Assembly (NCBI GenBank): GCA_030679035.1
Contig: JAUXTH010000127.1
Coordinates: forward strand, 1-36,225
Length of the DNA: 36,225 nt
From: Methylobacter sp.
GTDB taxonomy: Bacteria > Pseudomonadota > Gammaproteobacteria > Methylococcales > Methylomonadaceae
Direction of reading: 5' to 3'
Shown here: one piece after another, positions 15,887 through 25,460 of the stretch
How the letters are laid out: each line of letters opens with the position of its first letter
Numbering within the stretch: position 1 is the first letter of the stretch
Position numbers and translations under genes: made by a program
The notes under the pieces: model-generated
The model's input: only the letters and a program-made list of their open reading frames with translations
Told to the model about the DNA's origin: nothing
Databases searched by the model: none

Positions 15887-16554
15887 TTTACGGTTCCATG
15901 CCTGGAGGAAGTCGGGCAATTTAGGGCGCATAAACCCAGCAAGGTACGAAGGACATCGGTAATGGCTCTTTGCACATCGGGTAACGGTTGGTTGGCTTTG
16001 ATCAGCTTGATGCGCTCCGGGTACAGTTCGGCCTGCAACAGATACGCTCGCCTGACGCTTTCAAAGAAACTGATTTTTTCTGATTCAAAACGGTCAAAAG
16101 CGCCGCGCTCTCTGGCCCGCGCGATGCCTATCTCAACCGGCGCATCCAACAACAAGGTTAAATCCGGCCTTAATGTGCCTTGCACCATGTTTTCCAGCCA
16201 TTTTATGGTGCTGATCTTCATGCTCCTGCCGCCGCCCTGATAGGCGTAGGTGGCATCGGTAAACCGGTCGCACAACACCCATTTCCCACTAGCCAACGCA
16301 GGTTCAATAACATGTTTGATATGCTGGGCTCTAGCCGCAAACATCATCAATAACTCGGCCTGCTCTGAAATGGCCTCACTTTTGTTGTCCAGCAATAATT
16401 GGCGTATTTTTTCGGCTAATTCCGTGCCGCCAGGCTCACGCGTAACGACAACAACAATGTTATGCTGTTCTAAATAGTCTTTAATAAAAGCCAGATTGGT
16501 AGTTTTTCCAGCACCTTCCCCGCCTTCCAGCGTAATAAACTTGCCTCGGCTCAT
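15883..16554 (-). CDS. tmk: thymidylate kinase
   Basis: Phosphorylates dTMP to dTDP. It is 223 residues, with a P-loop GGEGAGKTT (11-19), the DR(E/x) region TREPGGTE (~38-45) and a basic LID segment RARERG (~145-150) as in the E. coli-type enzyme. The last ~18 residues (ALNCPTSSRHGTVK end) go beyond the usual ~205-212 length and look non-conserved. Its start overlaps the mltG stop (ATGA) and its stop overlaps the holB start. Confidence 0.95.
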   Translation of the reverse strand: MSRGKFITLEGGEGAGKTTNLAFIKDYLEQHNIVVVVTREPGGTELAEKIRQLLLDNKSEAISEQAELLMMFAARAQHIKHVIEPALASGKWVLCDRFTDATYAYQGGGRSMKISTIKWLENMVQGTLRPDLTLLLDAPVEIGIARARERGAFDRFESEKISFFESVRRAYLLQAELYPERIKLIKANQPLPDVQRAITDVLRTLLGLCALNCPTSSRHGTVK

Positions 16555-17597
16555 TTCTTGTTCCTTTGAAATTCATCAACGGCCATATTGTGATCTTTTA
16601 AGGTCGATGAAAACACGTGGGTGCCGTCACCACGGGCTACAAAATAAAGACTGTCGCCCTTCTCAGGATGCAGGACGGCATTAAGCGCTTCGCGCCCCGG
16701 CATCGCAATCGGTGTTGGCGGCAAGCCGCTGATAACATAGGTATTGTACGGCGTTGCGGTGGTTAAATCTTTGAATTTAATATCACCCTGATACGCTTCA
16801 CCCATGCCGTAAATGACCGTAGGATCGGTTTGCAGTAACATGTTTTGCTCCAGCCTGCGAATAAACACCCCGGCTATCAGCGGTCGTTCAGCCGCTGCCC
16901 CGGTTTCCTTTTCAACTATCGAAGCGAGCGTCAGGGCTTCATAGGGCGTTTTAAACGGCAGGTCTTCCGCCTTATTGAGCCATTCCTGCTGCAAGACCAG
17001 CTGCATTTTGTCATAGGCTCTTTTTAATAAAGACAGGTCGGACGTGTGTTTTTCAAAAAAATAAGTGTCGGGGAAAAGTAAACCTTCAGGGGATTGCGCA
17101 TCAGACTTGAGTTTGCGCATCACGCTATCAAGATCAACACCGCTCAAGCTATGCTCAAGATTAGGGTTTTTCTCAAGTTCATGCAGTATTTCCTTAAAGC
17201 TCCAGCCTTCGGGAAAGGTTATCGCATGCTGCTTGGTTTTTCCCTGAACAAACAGTGCTAATATTTGGGGAACGGTTAAGCCGGGAGTTAACTCGTATTC
17301 CCCGGTTTTAAGTTTCTTGAGTGCATTGCCCTGCAAGGCGATGACCTTAAACCAGAAGGGTTTAACAGCCAGTTTTTGTTCTACCAACTTATCGATAATG
17401 CGGTTAAGCGAGTCGCCTTTTTCAATTTCGATATAAACCGTTTGATTGACCAGCGTAGGCTGGTTTAACGCACTGTGGTAATCCATCCACAGCCAGCCGC
17501 CTGCAAAACTTAAAACCAACAAGGTAAAGCCGATGATTTTATGATTCATCGTTAAGCGTCTCGATAACCACTCCCTGTATTGCTCTACTTGCTGCAT
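16551..17597 (-). CDS. mltG: endolytic murein transglycosylase MltG
   Basis: Inner-membrane lytic transglycosylase (YceG family) that cleaves nascent glycan strands. It is 348 residues: one membrane helix (~20-38), a LysM-like region (VYIEIEKGDSLNRIIDKL, ~52-69), then the catalytic YceG domain with the glutamate in ASIVEKETG (~232-240) and the LPPTPIAMPG signature near the end. The ATG at 17597 has GGAGG 4 bases upstream and overlaps the pabC end by 13 bases; an alternative ATG at 17549 just before the membrane helix is possible but has a weaker site. Confidence 0.94.
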   Translation of the reverse strand: MQQVEQYREWLSRRLTMNHKIIGFTLLVLSFAGGWLWMDYHSALNQPTLVNQTVYIEIEKGDSLNRIIDKLVEQKLAVKPFWFKVIALQGNALKKLKTGEYELTPGLTVPQILALFVQGKTKQHAITFPEGWSFKEILHELEKNPNLEHSLSGVDLDSVMRKLKSDAQSPEGLLFPDTYFFEKHTSDLSLLKRAYDKMQLVLQQEWLNKAEDLPFKTPYEALTLASIVEKETGAAAERPLIAGVFIRRLEQNMLLQTDPTVIYGMGEAYQGDIKFKDLTTATPYNTYVISGLPPTPIAMPGREALNAVLHPEKGDSLYFVARGDGTHVFSSTLKDHNMAVDEFQRNKK

Positions 17598-18433
17598 CCT
17601 GCCTCCATGCTGTCATCGCAGGCAAATCTGTTCAGCCAGCTTTGAATGCTCTGTGTTATCGGGCCGACTGAAAAGTGTGCAGTTTCGATTTGCCTGATAG
17701 GCCAGATGCCGATAATCGAATTACAGACGAATAGCTCATCGGCCGAAAGCAACTCGTCTTTGGCAAATTCATGCTCAATGACCGCTAGACCGTGGTCTGC
17801 TGAAATCGTCATGATAATACGGCGCATAACGCCTGCAACACCTGATTGAGTCAGTGCCGCAGTATAAAGGCTGTTATTTTTGATGTAGAACAGATTGGTC
17901 ATTGTTCCTTCAATAACGTGATCATTGGCATCAAGCATCAGCCCTTCTTGAATGGAAGCGTCGTTCCATTCAGATCTGGCCATGACCTGTTCAAGCCGGT
18001 TCAGGTGCTTAATGCCGGCTAAAGCGGGATTCAAGCCTAAACGGGTATTGCAGAAACGGGCGGCTACGCCCTGTTCCGGATAAACTTCCGGATAATCAGG
18101 ATAAGGATGGAGACTTAAGACACGGGTGGGCTGAATGACATCGGGTTGGCGGTAACCTCGCCCCCCCGAGCCACGCGTGATTATGATTTTGAGCACGGCC
18201 CGATTGGAAGTACCTCGGCGGCATAGCTTACTCGCTTCAAGGCTAAGTAAATCCGTTCCTGGAAAAGGGATACCAAGCCGCCGACAGCCGGAGTTTAACC
18301 GCTCCAAATGCTGCTTAAGAAAAACAGCTAGGCCGTCTCTAACTTCAATGGTTTCGAATAATCCATCGCCGTATTGAAAGCCGCGATCGGATATTTCGAT
18401 ATGCTCCTTGCTTTCACCATTGATGAGAATCAT
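17585..18433 (-). CDS. pabC: aminodeoxychorismate lyase
   Basis: PLP-dependent fold-type IV enzyme that releases p-aminobenzoate from 4-amino-4-deoxychorismate for folate synthesis. It is 282 residues. The PLP lysine is K142 in GIKHLNRLEQV, and the phosphate-binding region EGTMTNLFYI and TQSGVAGVMRR loop follow. The RGFQYGDGLFETI opening is typical of the family. Branched-chain or D-amino-acid aminotransferase is excluded mainly by context (fabF-pabC-mltG-tmk) and the KHLNRLEQV match. It starts 49 bases after fabF. Confidence 0.93.
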   Translation of the reverse strand: MILINGESKEHIEISDRGFQYGDGLFETIEVRDGLAVFLKQHLERLNSGCRRLGIPFPGTDLLSLEASKLCRRGTSNRAVLKIIITRGSGGRGYRQPDVIQPTRVLSLHPYPDYPEVYPEQGVAARFCNTRLGLNPALAGIKHLNRLEQVMARSEWNDASIQEGLMLDANDHVIEGTMTNLFYIKNNSLYTAALTQSGVAGVMRRIIMTISADHGLAVIEHEFAKDELLSADELFVCNSIIGIWPIRQIETAHFSVGPITQSIQSWLNRFACDDSMEAGCSK

Positions 18434-18482
18434 GTTTTAGCTTGCTGGACAAATGGCAGGCAGGACATCGCTGCCTTCCCTG

Positions 18483-19727
18483 CTACTCGTACCGCTTAAA
18501 AACCAACGAGCCGTTGGTGCCGCCAAAACCGAAGGAATTGGACATGGCAACATCGATCTTCATATTTCTTGCGGTATTCGGCACAAAATCCAGGTCACAT
18601 TCAGGATCCTGGTTTTCCAGGTTAATGGTCGGCGGTGCAATTTGGTTTTTGATGCTTAAGGCAGTCAATACCGCTTCAATACCTCCTGCTGCGCCTAATA
18701 AATGACCGATCATGGACTTTGTTGAGCTGACCGCGACTTTATAGGCGTGATCGCCCAATGCGGCTTTCATCGCATGAGTTTCACCCACATCACCGGCTGG
18801 CGTCGATGTGCCGTGCGCGTTGATGTAATCGACCGCATCGGCATTTAAACCGGCATCACGTAGCGCATTTTTCATGCAACGCGCAGCGCCTTCGCCACCG
18901 GCTGAAGGTGTAGTCATGTGATAAGCGTCGCCGCTCATGCCAAAGCCGACCAATTCAGCATAAATTTTTGCGCCGCGCGCTTTGGCATGTTCCAGCTCTT
19001 CAAGAACCACAACACCTGCACCGTCGCTTAGCACAAAACCATCACGATCTTTATCCCAAGGGCGGCTAGCGGCTTGCGGATCATCATTGCGGCGGGACAA
19101 GGCTTTTGCCGAAGCAAAACCGCCCATGGCAGTCGGTGACGTGGTGCAGCGTTCAGCACCACCCGCAACCATGACATCAGCATCGCCATATTTAATTAAA
19201 CGTGCTGCATCGCCAATATTATGCGTACCTGTGGAACAGGCGGTAACGATGGCGTAATTTGGGCCTTTTAATCCGTATTTGATCGAAAGGTTGCCTGAAA
19301 TCATATTGATAATGTTGCCGGGAACAAAGAACGGCGAAATACGGCGCGGGCCGCTTTTATCATAGGTTGCATAGCATTCTTCAATACCGGTAATGCCGCC
19401 GATACCCGATCCGATAGCAACGCCGATGCGCTCGGCATTAGCTTCGGTGACTTCAATGCCTGAATCTTCAATAGCCTGGCAGCCCGCAGCAATGCCGTAA
19501 TGGATGAAACCATCCATGCGTTTGGCATCTTTTTCGGGAATATATTGGCTAATGTCGAAATTCCTTATAACGCCGCCAAAGGTGGTGGCAAAAGAAGAAA
19601 TATCGAAAGAATCAATTGGGCTTATGCCGCTTTTACCGTTAATAATACCATCCCATGTTTCAGAGACCGTGTTAGCTAAAGGCGTGATTGCGCCTAATCC
19701 AGTTATTACAACTCGACGTTTGCTCAA
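18483..19727 (-). CDS. fabF: beta-ketoacyl-ACP synthase II
   Basis: Elongating condensing enzyme (KAS II) of type II fatty acid synthesis, 414 residues. The catalytic triad is the nucleophile C164 in [10 protein letters not shown], a His in [11 protein letters not shown] (~304) and a His in [12 protein letters not shown] (~341). The family start [17 protein letters not shown] is clear. It follows acpP as in E. coli, but here 221 bases holding a dispersed repeat lie between them, so its expression may differ from that of acpP. Confidence 0.96.
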   Translation of the reverse strand: MSKRRVVITGLGAITPLANTVSETWDGIINGKSGISPIDSFDISSFATTFGGVIRNFDISQYIPEKDAKRMDGFIHYGIAAGCQAIEDSGIEVTEANAERIGVAIGSGIGGITGIEECYATYDKSGPRRISPFFVPGNIINMISGNLSIKYGLKGPNYAIVTACSTGTHNIGDAARLIKYGDADVMVAGGAERCTTSPTAMGGFASAKALSRRNDDPQAASRPWDKDRDGFVLSDGAGVVVLEELEHAKARGAKIYAELVGFGMSGDAYHMTTPSAGGEGAARCMKNALRDAGLNADAVDYINAHGTSTPAGDVGETHAMKAALGDHAYKVAVSSTKSMIGHLLGAAGGIEAVLTALSIKNQIAPPTINLENQDPECDLDFVPNTARNMKIDVAMSNSFGFGGTNGSLVFKRYE

Positions 19728-19817
19728 TGTGATTTACCGTAAGAAAAGTGAAGGCGGGGATAAAGAATTAGTTTGTAGGTAGGCGTGCAACATAGACACC
19801 GCAATCGAAGCACTAAC

Positions 19818-19918
19818 TTGGGTTACGTACGCTCGGCAATTGCTCCTGCATCGCCTAGAGCGCCTAGAGCGCCTACTTTTGGTGCTCTACCTCCTGCATC
19901 CATGCAGTCGTAACCCAA
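19818..19918. repeat. dispersed repeat with perfect 10-base inverted ends (acpP-fabF gap)
   Basis: The ends TTGGGTTACG (19818-19827) and CGTAACCCAA (19909-19918) are perfect inverted repeats. The interior, read on the minus strand, carries ACTGCATGGATGCAG and CAATTGCCGAG as at 131-241 and 8549-8595, plus the CACCAAAAGTAGGCGCT piece. A 9-base unit CGCCTAGAG is tandemly repeated at 19852-19869. No protein is encoded. Confidence 0.75.
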
Positions 19919-19948
19919 CCTACAAGTTCATCAACTGATAATCAGTTT

Positions 19949-20179
19949 TTAAGCGTTTTTTACTACGTAATCGATAGCTTGCTGAACAGTTGTGATTTTT
20001 TCAGCTTCATCGTCTGGAATTTCGCATTCGAATTCTTCTTCAAGAGCCATGACGAGTTCAACTGTATCAAGAGAATCAGCACCAAGATCATCTACGAATG
20101 AAGCATCGGTCGCGATATCTTCTTTAACACCCAATTGTTCTGCAACAATCTTTTTTACTCGTTCTTCAATGTTACTCAT
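19949..20179 (-). CDS. acpP: acyl carrier protein
   Basis: Acidic four-helix carrier, 76 residues. The 4'-phosphopantetheine attachment serine is in the [13 protein letters not shown] motif (S36). I start at the ATG at 20179, which has GAGG 9 bases upstream; an in-frame ATG at 20194 would add five residues foreign to the family. It lies between fabG (145 bases upstream) and fabF. The fabG-acpP gap contains a CCGTCT/AGACGG hairpin (20263-20285), so acpP may have its own promoter, as is common. Confidence 0.97.
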   Translation of the reverse strand: MSNIEERVKKIVAEQLGVKEDIATDASFVDDLGADSLDTVELVMALEEEFECEIPDDEAEKITTVQQAIDYVVKNA

Positions 20180-20324
20180 AATTATTATCCTCAAACAATG
20201 TAAGTTCCCCAGCGTCTAATCTGAGACCTACAATAGTATTGTTATTAATTTTATTTGAAATCCCGTCTCCGGAAATTCCAGACGGCGGGGGAATTATACT
20301 TGATATTGCAAAAATATCACAATA

Positions 20325-21053
20325 TTAAGGCATGAACATGCCGCCATTGACATGAATATTTTCACCGGTAATGTAGGCAGCGCCAGCAGAAGCCAGAAAT
20401 GAAACCGCATGAGCGATTTCTTCAGCCTTGCCCAAACGAGACAGGGGAATAGATGACAACAAGTTGTTTTTAATATCATCCCCCAGCTCCTTGGTCATAT
20501 CGGTATCAATAAACCCAGGCGACACTGTGTTGATGGTGATATTGCGCGAACCCACTTCTTTAGCCATGGATTTGGCAAAGCCGACCATACCGGCTTTTGC
20601 AGCGGCGTAATTTGCCTGACCGGCATTGCCGGTCGAGCCTACTACCGATGAAATATTGATAATGCGGCCTGTTTTGGCTTTCATCATGCCTCGCAGTACG
20701 GCCTTGCTCATGCGGAAAACCGAAGTCAGGTTGGTGTTGATAATCTCATCCCATTCTTCGTCCTTCATGCGCATCAGCAAGTTATCACGGGTGATGCCGG
20801 CATTATTGACCAGTACGGCAGGCGCGCCGAACTGGTCATTAACTGTTTTGATGACTTCTTCAATAGATTCCGGATTGCCTACATCAAGCTTCAAGCCCTT
20901 GCCCTGCTCACCCAGATAGGCGGAAATTGAATCAGCGCCGTTATCTGTGGTCGCGGTGCCGATGACCAAAAAACCATCTTGAGCCAATCTTTCTGCGATT
21001 GCCCGACCGATGCCGCGACTGGCGCCCGTTACTAAAGCTACTTGTTTAACCAT
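20325..21053 (-). CDS. fabG: 3-oxoacyl-ACP reductase FabG
   Basis: NADPH-dependent short-chain dehydrogenase, 242 residues. Cofactor-binding TGASRGIG (9-16) and NNAG (83-86); catalytic S136, Y149 and K153 in ISSVVGSTGNAGQANYAAAK. The ending GGMFMP is typical of FabG. The ATG overlaps the last 8 bases of fabD. Position in the fabH-fabD-fabG-acpP order distinguishes it from other SDR enzymes. Confidence 0.96.
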   Translation of the reverse strand: MVKQVALVTGASRGIGRAIAERLAQDGFLVIGTATTDNGADSISAYLGEQGKGLKLDVGNPESIEEVIKTVNDQFGAPAVLVNNAGITRDNLLMRMKDEEWDEIINTNLTSVFRMSKAVLRGMMKAKTGRIINISSVVGSTGNAGQANYAAAKAGMVGFAKSMAKEVGSRNITINTVSPGFIDTDMTKELGDDIKNNLLSSIPLSRLGKAEEIAHAVSFLASAGAAYITGENIHVNGGMFMP

Positions 21054-21996
21054 TGAGTTGCTCCAATGCTGTATTTAATGTTTCCGGGTCATAAATAGAC
21101 AAATGTTCGGCATCCTTGGCGATGCGCTTGTTCAAGCCGATTAGCACCTTTCCGGGACCGCATTCAACAAAACAGGTAACGCCTTGATCATGCATAAACT
21201 TGATGCTGTCGGCCCAACGCACCGGTTTATAGAGTTGTTCCTTTAATGCATTGCGGATAACTTCAGGCGCGCTATGCGATGCGACATCTACGTTATGAAT
21301 CAGCGTCATTTTGGGCGTATCAATTACCGTGTTTTGTAATTGTTCATCCAGTTTTTGGGCAGCCGGTTCCATCAATGCGCAGTGCGAAGGAACGCTGACC
21401 GGCAACAATACCGCTCGCTTGGCGCCCGCCGCTTTTGCCCCAAGCATGGCTCTTTCGACGGCAGCAGCATGGCCGGCAATGACCACTTGCCCCGGCGAAT
21501 TGAAGTTAACCGCTGAAACCGTTTCATTTTCAGCCGCATCCGAGCAAACCTTAACAACCTGGTGATCTTCAAGACCCAAAATTGCCGCCATTGCGCCGAC
21601 GCCGGATGGCACCGCTGCCTGCATCAATTGCCCTCTTGCCGCAACCAGCTTTATGCCGTCCTCAAACGACATGGCTTCCGAACACACCAAGGCGGTATAT
21701 TCGCCCAAGCTATGCCCGGCCATCCACGCGGGACGTACATTGCTGTGTTTGCACCAGATTTCCCAAACGGCCACGCCAGCAGCCAACATTGCAGGCTGGG
21801 TATTATGGGTTTGATTAAGCTCGTCCTCCGGGCCTTTGGCAACAATTGACCATAAGTCTTTGCCCAGCACATCAGATGCCCGTTCAAAAGTATGCTTTAC
21901 CTCAGGATAACTGGCGGCCAGCTCAGTCAGCATGCCGACCGATTGCGAACCCTGGCCGGGAAAAACAAAAGCTAAATTATAAGTTTGCTCATTCAT
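21046..21996 (-). CDS. fabD: malonyl-CoA:ACP transacylase FabD
   Basis: Loads malonate on ACP. It is 316 residues, with an opening FPGQGSQSVGM, the nucleophile S96 in GHSLGEYTAL and the catalytic His in VSVPSHCALM (~207). Its length and motif order fit FabD. It starts 10 bases after the fabH stop and overlaps fabG by 8 bases. Confidence 0.96.
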   Translation of the reverse strand: MNEQTYNLAFVFPGQGSQSVGMLTELAASYPEVKHTFERASDVLGKDLWSIVAKGPEDELNQTHNTQPAMLAAGVAVWEIWCKHSNVRPAWMAGHSLGEYTALVCSEAMSFEDGIKLVAARGQLMQAAVPSGVGAMAAILGLEDHQVVKVCSDAAENETVSAVNFNSPGQVVIAGHAAAVERAMLGAKAAGAKRAVLLPVSVPSHCALMEPAAQKLDEQLQNTVIDTPKMTLIHNVDVASHSAPEVIRNALKEQLYKPVRWADSIKFMHDQGVTCFVECGPGKVLIGLNKRIAKDAEHLSIYDPETLNTALEQLNG

Positions 21997-22006
21997 GTCG
22001 ATACGC

Positions 22007-22975
22007 TCAGTATTTAATTAATGCAGAGCCCCAGGTGAACCCTGCCCCAAATGCTTCAAGCAAAACGACTTGTCCGCGCTGAATACGGCCGTCACGAATG
22101 CCTTCATTGAGAGCGAGCAGCACGGATGCGGACGAGGTATTGCCCTGATTTTCAAGGGTCAAAATAACATGATCCATGGACATTTTTAATTTTTTTGCGG
22201 TCGCCGCAATAATTCGAGTATTCGCCTGATGCGGCACCAGCCAGTCAACATCGGATTGCTGCATGTTGTTTGCAGCCAATGTCTCGTCGACTATGCGGCC
22301 CAGCGTATTGACCGCCACCTTGAACACTTCGTTGCCGCGCATGTTGATGTAACCGGCTTCATCTTTATTCGCCTCGGTAGCCGCCTGAGGATTTGGGCAA
22401 TACAGCAGATCTTCGTATTCACCGTCAGAGTGAATATGCGTTGATAAAATACCGGCCTCTTCCGATGCGCACAGCAATACCGCGCCAGCACCATCACCAA
22501 ATAAAATACACGTACCCCGGTCTGTCCAATCGACAACGCGCGAGCAGATTTCAGAACCGACAACCAGCACCGTCTTCGCTGCGCCCGATTTGATATATTG
22601 ATCGGCAATGCTCAACGCAAATATTGAACCTGAACATGCTGCCTGCACATCAAAAGCAACACAATTTTTAATACCCAAGCGCCGCTGCAACAAACAGCCG
22701 GTACTGGGGTAAACGCGATCAGGTGTCCCGGTCGCAACAATGATCAAGTCGATGTCTTCGGGGTCGCAAGCTGCGGCAGCTATGGCTTGTTTAGCCGCAA
22801 TCTCAGCCATGCTTGAGGCGGTTTCGTCCGCCCCTGCAATGCGGCGACTTTTGATACCGGTTCGCTCAAAAATCCAGCTATCGGAAGTATCAACCGTTTG
22901 CGATATTTGCTCATTGGTGCGAACTTCTTTCGGCAAATAGCCGCCGGTACCGATTACTCTCGAATAACGAGTCAT
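22007..22975 (-). CDS. fabH: beta-ketoacyl-ACP synthase III FabH
   Basis: Initiates fatty acid synthesis by condensing acetyl-CoA with malonyl-ACP. It is 322 residues. The catalytic Cys is C114 in [11 protein letters not shown], the His is in [11 protein letters not shown] (~250) and the Asn in [11 protein letters not shown] (~280). Its ATG overlaps the plsX stop (ATGA). Confidence 0.96.
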   Translation of the reverse strand: MTRYSRVIGTGGYLPKEVRTNEQISQTVDTSDSWIFERTGIKSRRIAGADETASSMAEIAAKQAIAAAACDPEDIDLIIVATGTPDRVYPSTGCLLQRRLGIKNCVAFDVQAACSGSIFALSIADQYIKSGAAKTVLVVGSEICSRVVDWTDRGTCILFGDGAGAVLLCASEEAGILSTHIHSDGEYEDLLYCPNPQAATEANKDEAGYINMRGNEVFKVAVNTLGRIVDETLAANNMQQSDVDWLVPHQANTRIIAATAKKLKMSMDHVILTLENQGNTSSASVLLALNEGIRDGRIQRGQVVLLEAFGAGFTWGSALIKY

Positions 22976-24000
22976 GCATTCTCTCTCAGAGCCAAAGTTC
23001 TTTCGACTTGTTCGCTTATTTTTTTGATAACGTCTTTTTTTATTTCAATTTCGGCAAGATGAATGGCCGTTTTGAACGCCAACACATCGGCGCCGCCATG
23101 ACTTTTAATCACCAGTCCGCGCAGTCCTAAAAAGCTTGCGCCATTGTACAAACGCGGATCAATGCGCTTTTTAAATGATTTGAGTACCGGATAAACCAGC
23201 AATCCTGCCAACTGCGTTAGGATGTTTTTGCCGAAAGCCTCTTTTAACGCAGTGCCGATCATTTTTGCCGCGCCTTCAATTGATTTGAGAGCGACATTGC
23301 CGACAAAACCATCAGCGACAATCAGATCAACCGGAACACGGCCCGCATTTAAAGAATCGCCTTCGACATAGCCTATGTAATTTAACGACGAATTTTCCAG
23401 TAACTTTGCAGCCGCTTTGACCTGTTCATTACCTTTTACGTCTTCTTCGCCAATATTTAACAAGCCCACTTTGGGATTATCAATATTTTCAACCGCTTTA
23501 ACCAACTCCGCGCCCATCACTGCAAATTGAAACAGGTGCTCCGCCGTGCAATCCACGTTCGCCCCCAGATCAAGCATATGCGTATGTCCGTCAATTGACG
23601 GTAACGTGGAAATAATGGCAGGCCGATCAATGCCGGGAATCATTTTAAGCACAAAACGGGCAGTCGCCATTAAAGCTCCGGTATTTCCGGCACTTACGCA
23701 AGCATCTGCACGTCCGTCATGAACCAGGTTGATGGCAACCCGCATTGACGAATCTTTTTTGTTTTTTAGCGCTTTGGACGGCGATTCATCCATTCCAACG
23801 CATTGGGATGCGTGCTGAATGACGAGTCTATCCTGGAAATTGATTAAGGCCTGGGCTAACTGCGGCTTGAGGACAGTTTCATCGCCCACTAAAATTAGTT
23901 TTAAGTCTGGATTGTTCTTTAAACAATCCAATGATGCCGGAATGGTAACTTCAGGACCGTAATCCCCGCCCATTGCATCAATCGAAATTGTTAGGCTCAC
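22972..24000 (-). CDS. plsX: phosphate acyltransferase PlsX
   Basis: Converts acyl-ACP to acyl-phosphate for phospholipid synthesis by PlsY; soluble and membrane-associated. It is 342 residues: an opening [12 protein letters not shown], a mid-region [10 protein letters not shown] (~103-112) and a later [17 protein letters not shown] are family signatures. The start codon is GTG at 24000, the only suitable start before the conserved opening; AGGAG lies 12 bases upstream. It links the fatty-acid genes downstream to phospholipid supply. Confidence 0.95.
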   Translation of the reverse strand: MSLTISIDAMGGDYGPEVTIPASLDCLKNNPDLKLILVGDETVLKPQLAQALINFQDRLVIQHASQCVGMDESPSKALKNKKDSSMRVAINLVHDGRADACVSAGNTGALMATARFVLKMIPGIDRPAIISTLPSIDGHTHMLDLGANVDCTAEHLFQFAVMGAELVKAVENIDNPKVGLLNIGEEDVKGNEQVKAAAKLLENSSLNYIGYVEGDSLNAGRVPVDLIVADGFVGNVALKSIEGAAKMIGTALKEAFGKNILTQLAGLLVYPVLKSFKKRIDPRLYNGASFLGLRGLVIKSHGGADVLAFKTAIHLAEIEIKKDVIKKISEQVERTLALRENA

Positions 24001-24033
24001 GCTTACGGATGACTCCTGAGTTATTATAAAGAA

Positions 24034-24065
24034 GCCGAATCTGACCAGATCTGATCAGCTTCGGC
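24034..24065 (-). terminator. stem-loop between rpmF and plsX
   Basis: GCCGAATCTGACCAGA and TCTGATCAGCTTCGGC form an almost contiguous stem (14 of 16 pairs). On the minus strand it is followed by TTCTTTATAAT. It lies between rpmF and plsX and may partly terminate or process the yceD-rpmF transcript, lowering expression of the lipid genes relative to the ribosomal protein. The U tract is interrupted, so read-through is expected. Confidence 0.6.
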
Positions 24066-24103
24066 ATATCATCATGCTACAAGCTACAAGGTGGGAAGAT
24101 TAA

Positions 24104-24286
24104 TTAATCTTCATTGCCATTGCTTACAATTTGACGGCCTTTGAAGAAGCCATCTGGAGTCATATGGTGACGAATATGAGTTTCGCCAGTCATTGGATCC
24201 TGAGACAAGGTTTTGCCTGTTAACGCATCGTGTGAACGACGTTGACCGCGTCTTGAACGCGTTACTTTACTTTTTTGTACGGCCAT
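24104..24286 (-). CDS. rpmF: 50S ribosomal protein bL32
   Basis: Large-subunit protein, 60 residues. The opening [22 protein letters not shown] is clear, as is the central [15 protein letters not shown]. It is the zinc-free form: no CxxC pairs, as in E. coli. Its ATG shares one base with the yceD stop (TAATG). The yceD-rpmF-plsX order is conserved in gammaproteobacteria. Confidence 0.97.
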   Translation of the reverse strand: MAVQKSKVTRSRRGQRRSHDALTGKTLSQDPMTGETHIRHHMTPDGFFKGRQIVSNGNED

Positions 24287-24813
24287 TATAAATCTCCAGT
24301 GTTTTTAAGTTTGGCTAAGATGGAAAAAGGGTTTTCAGCGGGTGACGGCTGTTCGTTTAATAAAAAATCTGCCTGTTTATTGCTAGGCTTCTGGCCTAGG
24401 CAATCGTGCTGATGTTTGGGGAATGTAGGCAAAATCAGTAACAACTCGTCTTCAATAATATTCTTTAAGAGGACCTTCCCCTCATCGACTAACAACGGTT
24501 CATAATCCTCGGGCAATCTGTCTGCTTGGTCTATTGAAGTAACAATACCCAGCTTGATACTACTTTTGACAGGCCATTCCACTACTTGCAGACAATTTTG
24601 GCACTTAAGTTCCAAAACCGTTTCTATGTGTCCCTCAACCTTGGCCAACCGCCCTTCCCGGCCAAAAAAAAGATCCACAGCTACAGTCCCCGTATCGCTA
24701 AACAGCAAATCTGCCAAACGATCGAGACTGCTTACAGGTATTTGACCTTTCAATTCGCCGCGCTTATCAGCGAGGTGCAAGGGGTCTATAAATTCGGGTA
24801 ATCGAGCTAACAT
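24286..24813 (-). CDS. yceD: YceD/DUF177 protein, 23S rRNA accumulation
   Basis: DUF177-family protein needed for 23S rRNA accumulation in E. coli, 175 residues. It has an opening [17 protein letters not shown], a CQNC pair (~73-76) in ELKCQNCLQ, and the VEDE-type segment [16 protein letters not shown] (~119-134); the end [10 protein letters not shown] is the family's NPFAxLxxLK. It heads the yceD-rpmF-plsX-fab cluster. No Shine-Dalgarno sequence is visible before the ATG at 24813, which lies very close to the predicted promoter. Confidence 0.93.
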   Translation of the reverse strand: MLARLPEFIDPLHLADKRGELKGQIPVSSLDRLADLLFSDTGTVAVDLFFGREGRLAKVEGHIETVLELKCQNCLQVVEWPVKSSIKLGIVTSIDQADRLPEDYEPLLVDEGKVLLKNIIEDELLLILPTFPKHQHDCLGQKPSNKQADFLLNEQPSPAENPFSILAKLKNTGDL

Positions 24814-24822
24814 AACCGCGCA

Positions 24823-24851
24823 ATGTTATATGGAAACAACAAATTCGTCAA
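24823..24851 (-). promoter_or_regulatory. sigma70-type promoter of yceD-rpmF
   Basis: On the minus strand -35 TTGACG (24851-24846), a 17-base spacer, then -10 TAACAT (24828-24823). The expected start of transcription is near 24816, only ~3 bases before the yceD ATG at 24813. This would make an almost leaderless mRNA, in line with the missing ribosome-binding site. Confidence 0.5.
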
Positions 24852-24882
24852 ATCTGTATAGGTATTTGTAAAAAGATCATCA

Positions 24883-24943
24883 CCACGAAGGCACGAAGAA
24901 CGCGAAGTTTTTTGCTCTATATTGACTAAGAGTGCCTTCGTGG
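24883..24943. repeat. inverted repeat upstream of the yceD promoter
   Basis: CCACGAAGGCAC (24883-24894) and GTGCCTTCGTGG (24932-24943) are perfect 12-base inverted repeats separated by 37 bases. The arms resemble the outer arms at 26950-27163 (CCACGAAAGACACGAA). The repeat lies between the end of the TPM gene and yceD. Confidence 0.65.
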
Positions 24944-24956
24944 CGAAAAAAGCCCA

Positions 24957-25460
24957 TTACTTAACGATGACAGGCTTATTAGACAACTCATTGCGATTAT
25001 CCACACCGGCCGGAAAATGGGCCGACAGCAACATCGTAATGCGCTCGATACCTTGCAGCGACCCACGCAGGAAATCCCCCCGCTTGAATTCTTGCTGCAT
25101 ACCTTCGGCTATCGCATCCCACTCGGCTTGCGCCACGCGCTTGGTGATGCCCCGGTCAGCGACGATATGAACTTCCCTGTCTGCCAGCAGCAGATAAATC
25201 AGGACGCCGCTGTTTTCTTCGGTATCCCAGACCCGCAGATTTGAAAATACCTCAATCGCGCGCTGTCGGGCCGACATGCCGCGCCACACTTTACCCAGTA
25301 CCAGCGCATTTTCAACCGCAAACCTTAGCTCTCCGTTGTGCTGATGCTCGGAGTGTTTGATGGCTTTTTCTATGTCGGTCAGCACCGCCTTGGGAAACAA
25401 CACACGCCAACGCCAAGGCGGCATAAAGGCATGACAAAACCAGCGTTTAATATTTACCAT
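24957..25460 (-). CDS. second TPM-domain protein
   Basis: A protein of 167 residues of the TPM (YgcG/Psb32-like) family: FPKAVLTDIEKAIKHSEHQHNGELRFAVE, RAIEVFSNLRVWDTEENSGVLIYLLLADREVHIVADRGI, and the end RGDFLRGSLQGIERI. No signal peptide and no C-terminal Gly-rich anchor, so it is probably cytoplasmic or peripheral. I start at the ATG at 25460, which overlaps the preceding stop (ATGGTAA) and opens with MVNIKRW; a longer frame to 25508 is only a shadow of the glycine-rich tail upstream. It forms an operon with lemA and the first TPM gene. The role is unknown; some TPM proteins have been reported as phosphatases. Confidence 0.8.
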   Translation of the reverse strand: MVNIKRWFCHAFMPPWRWRVLFPKAVLTDIEKAIKHSEHQHNGELRFAVENALVLGKVWRGMSARQRAIEVFSNLRVWDTEENSGVLIYLLLADREVHIVADRGITKRVAQAEWDAIAEGMQQEFKRGDFLRGSLQGIERITMLLSAHFPAGVDNRNELSNKPVIVK

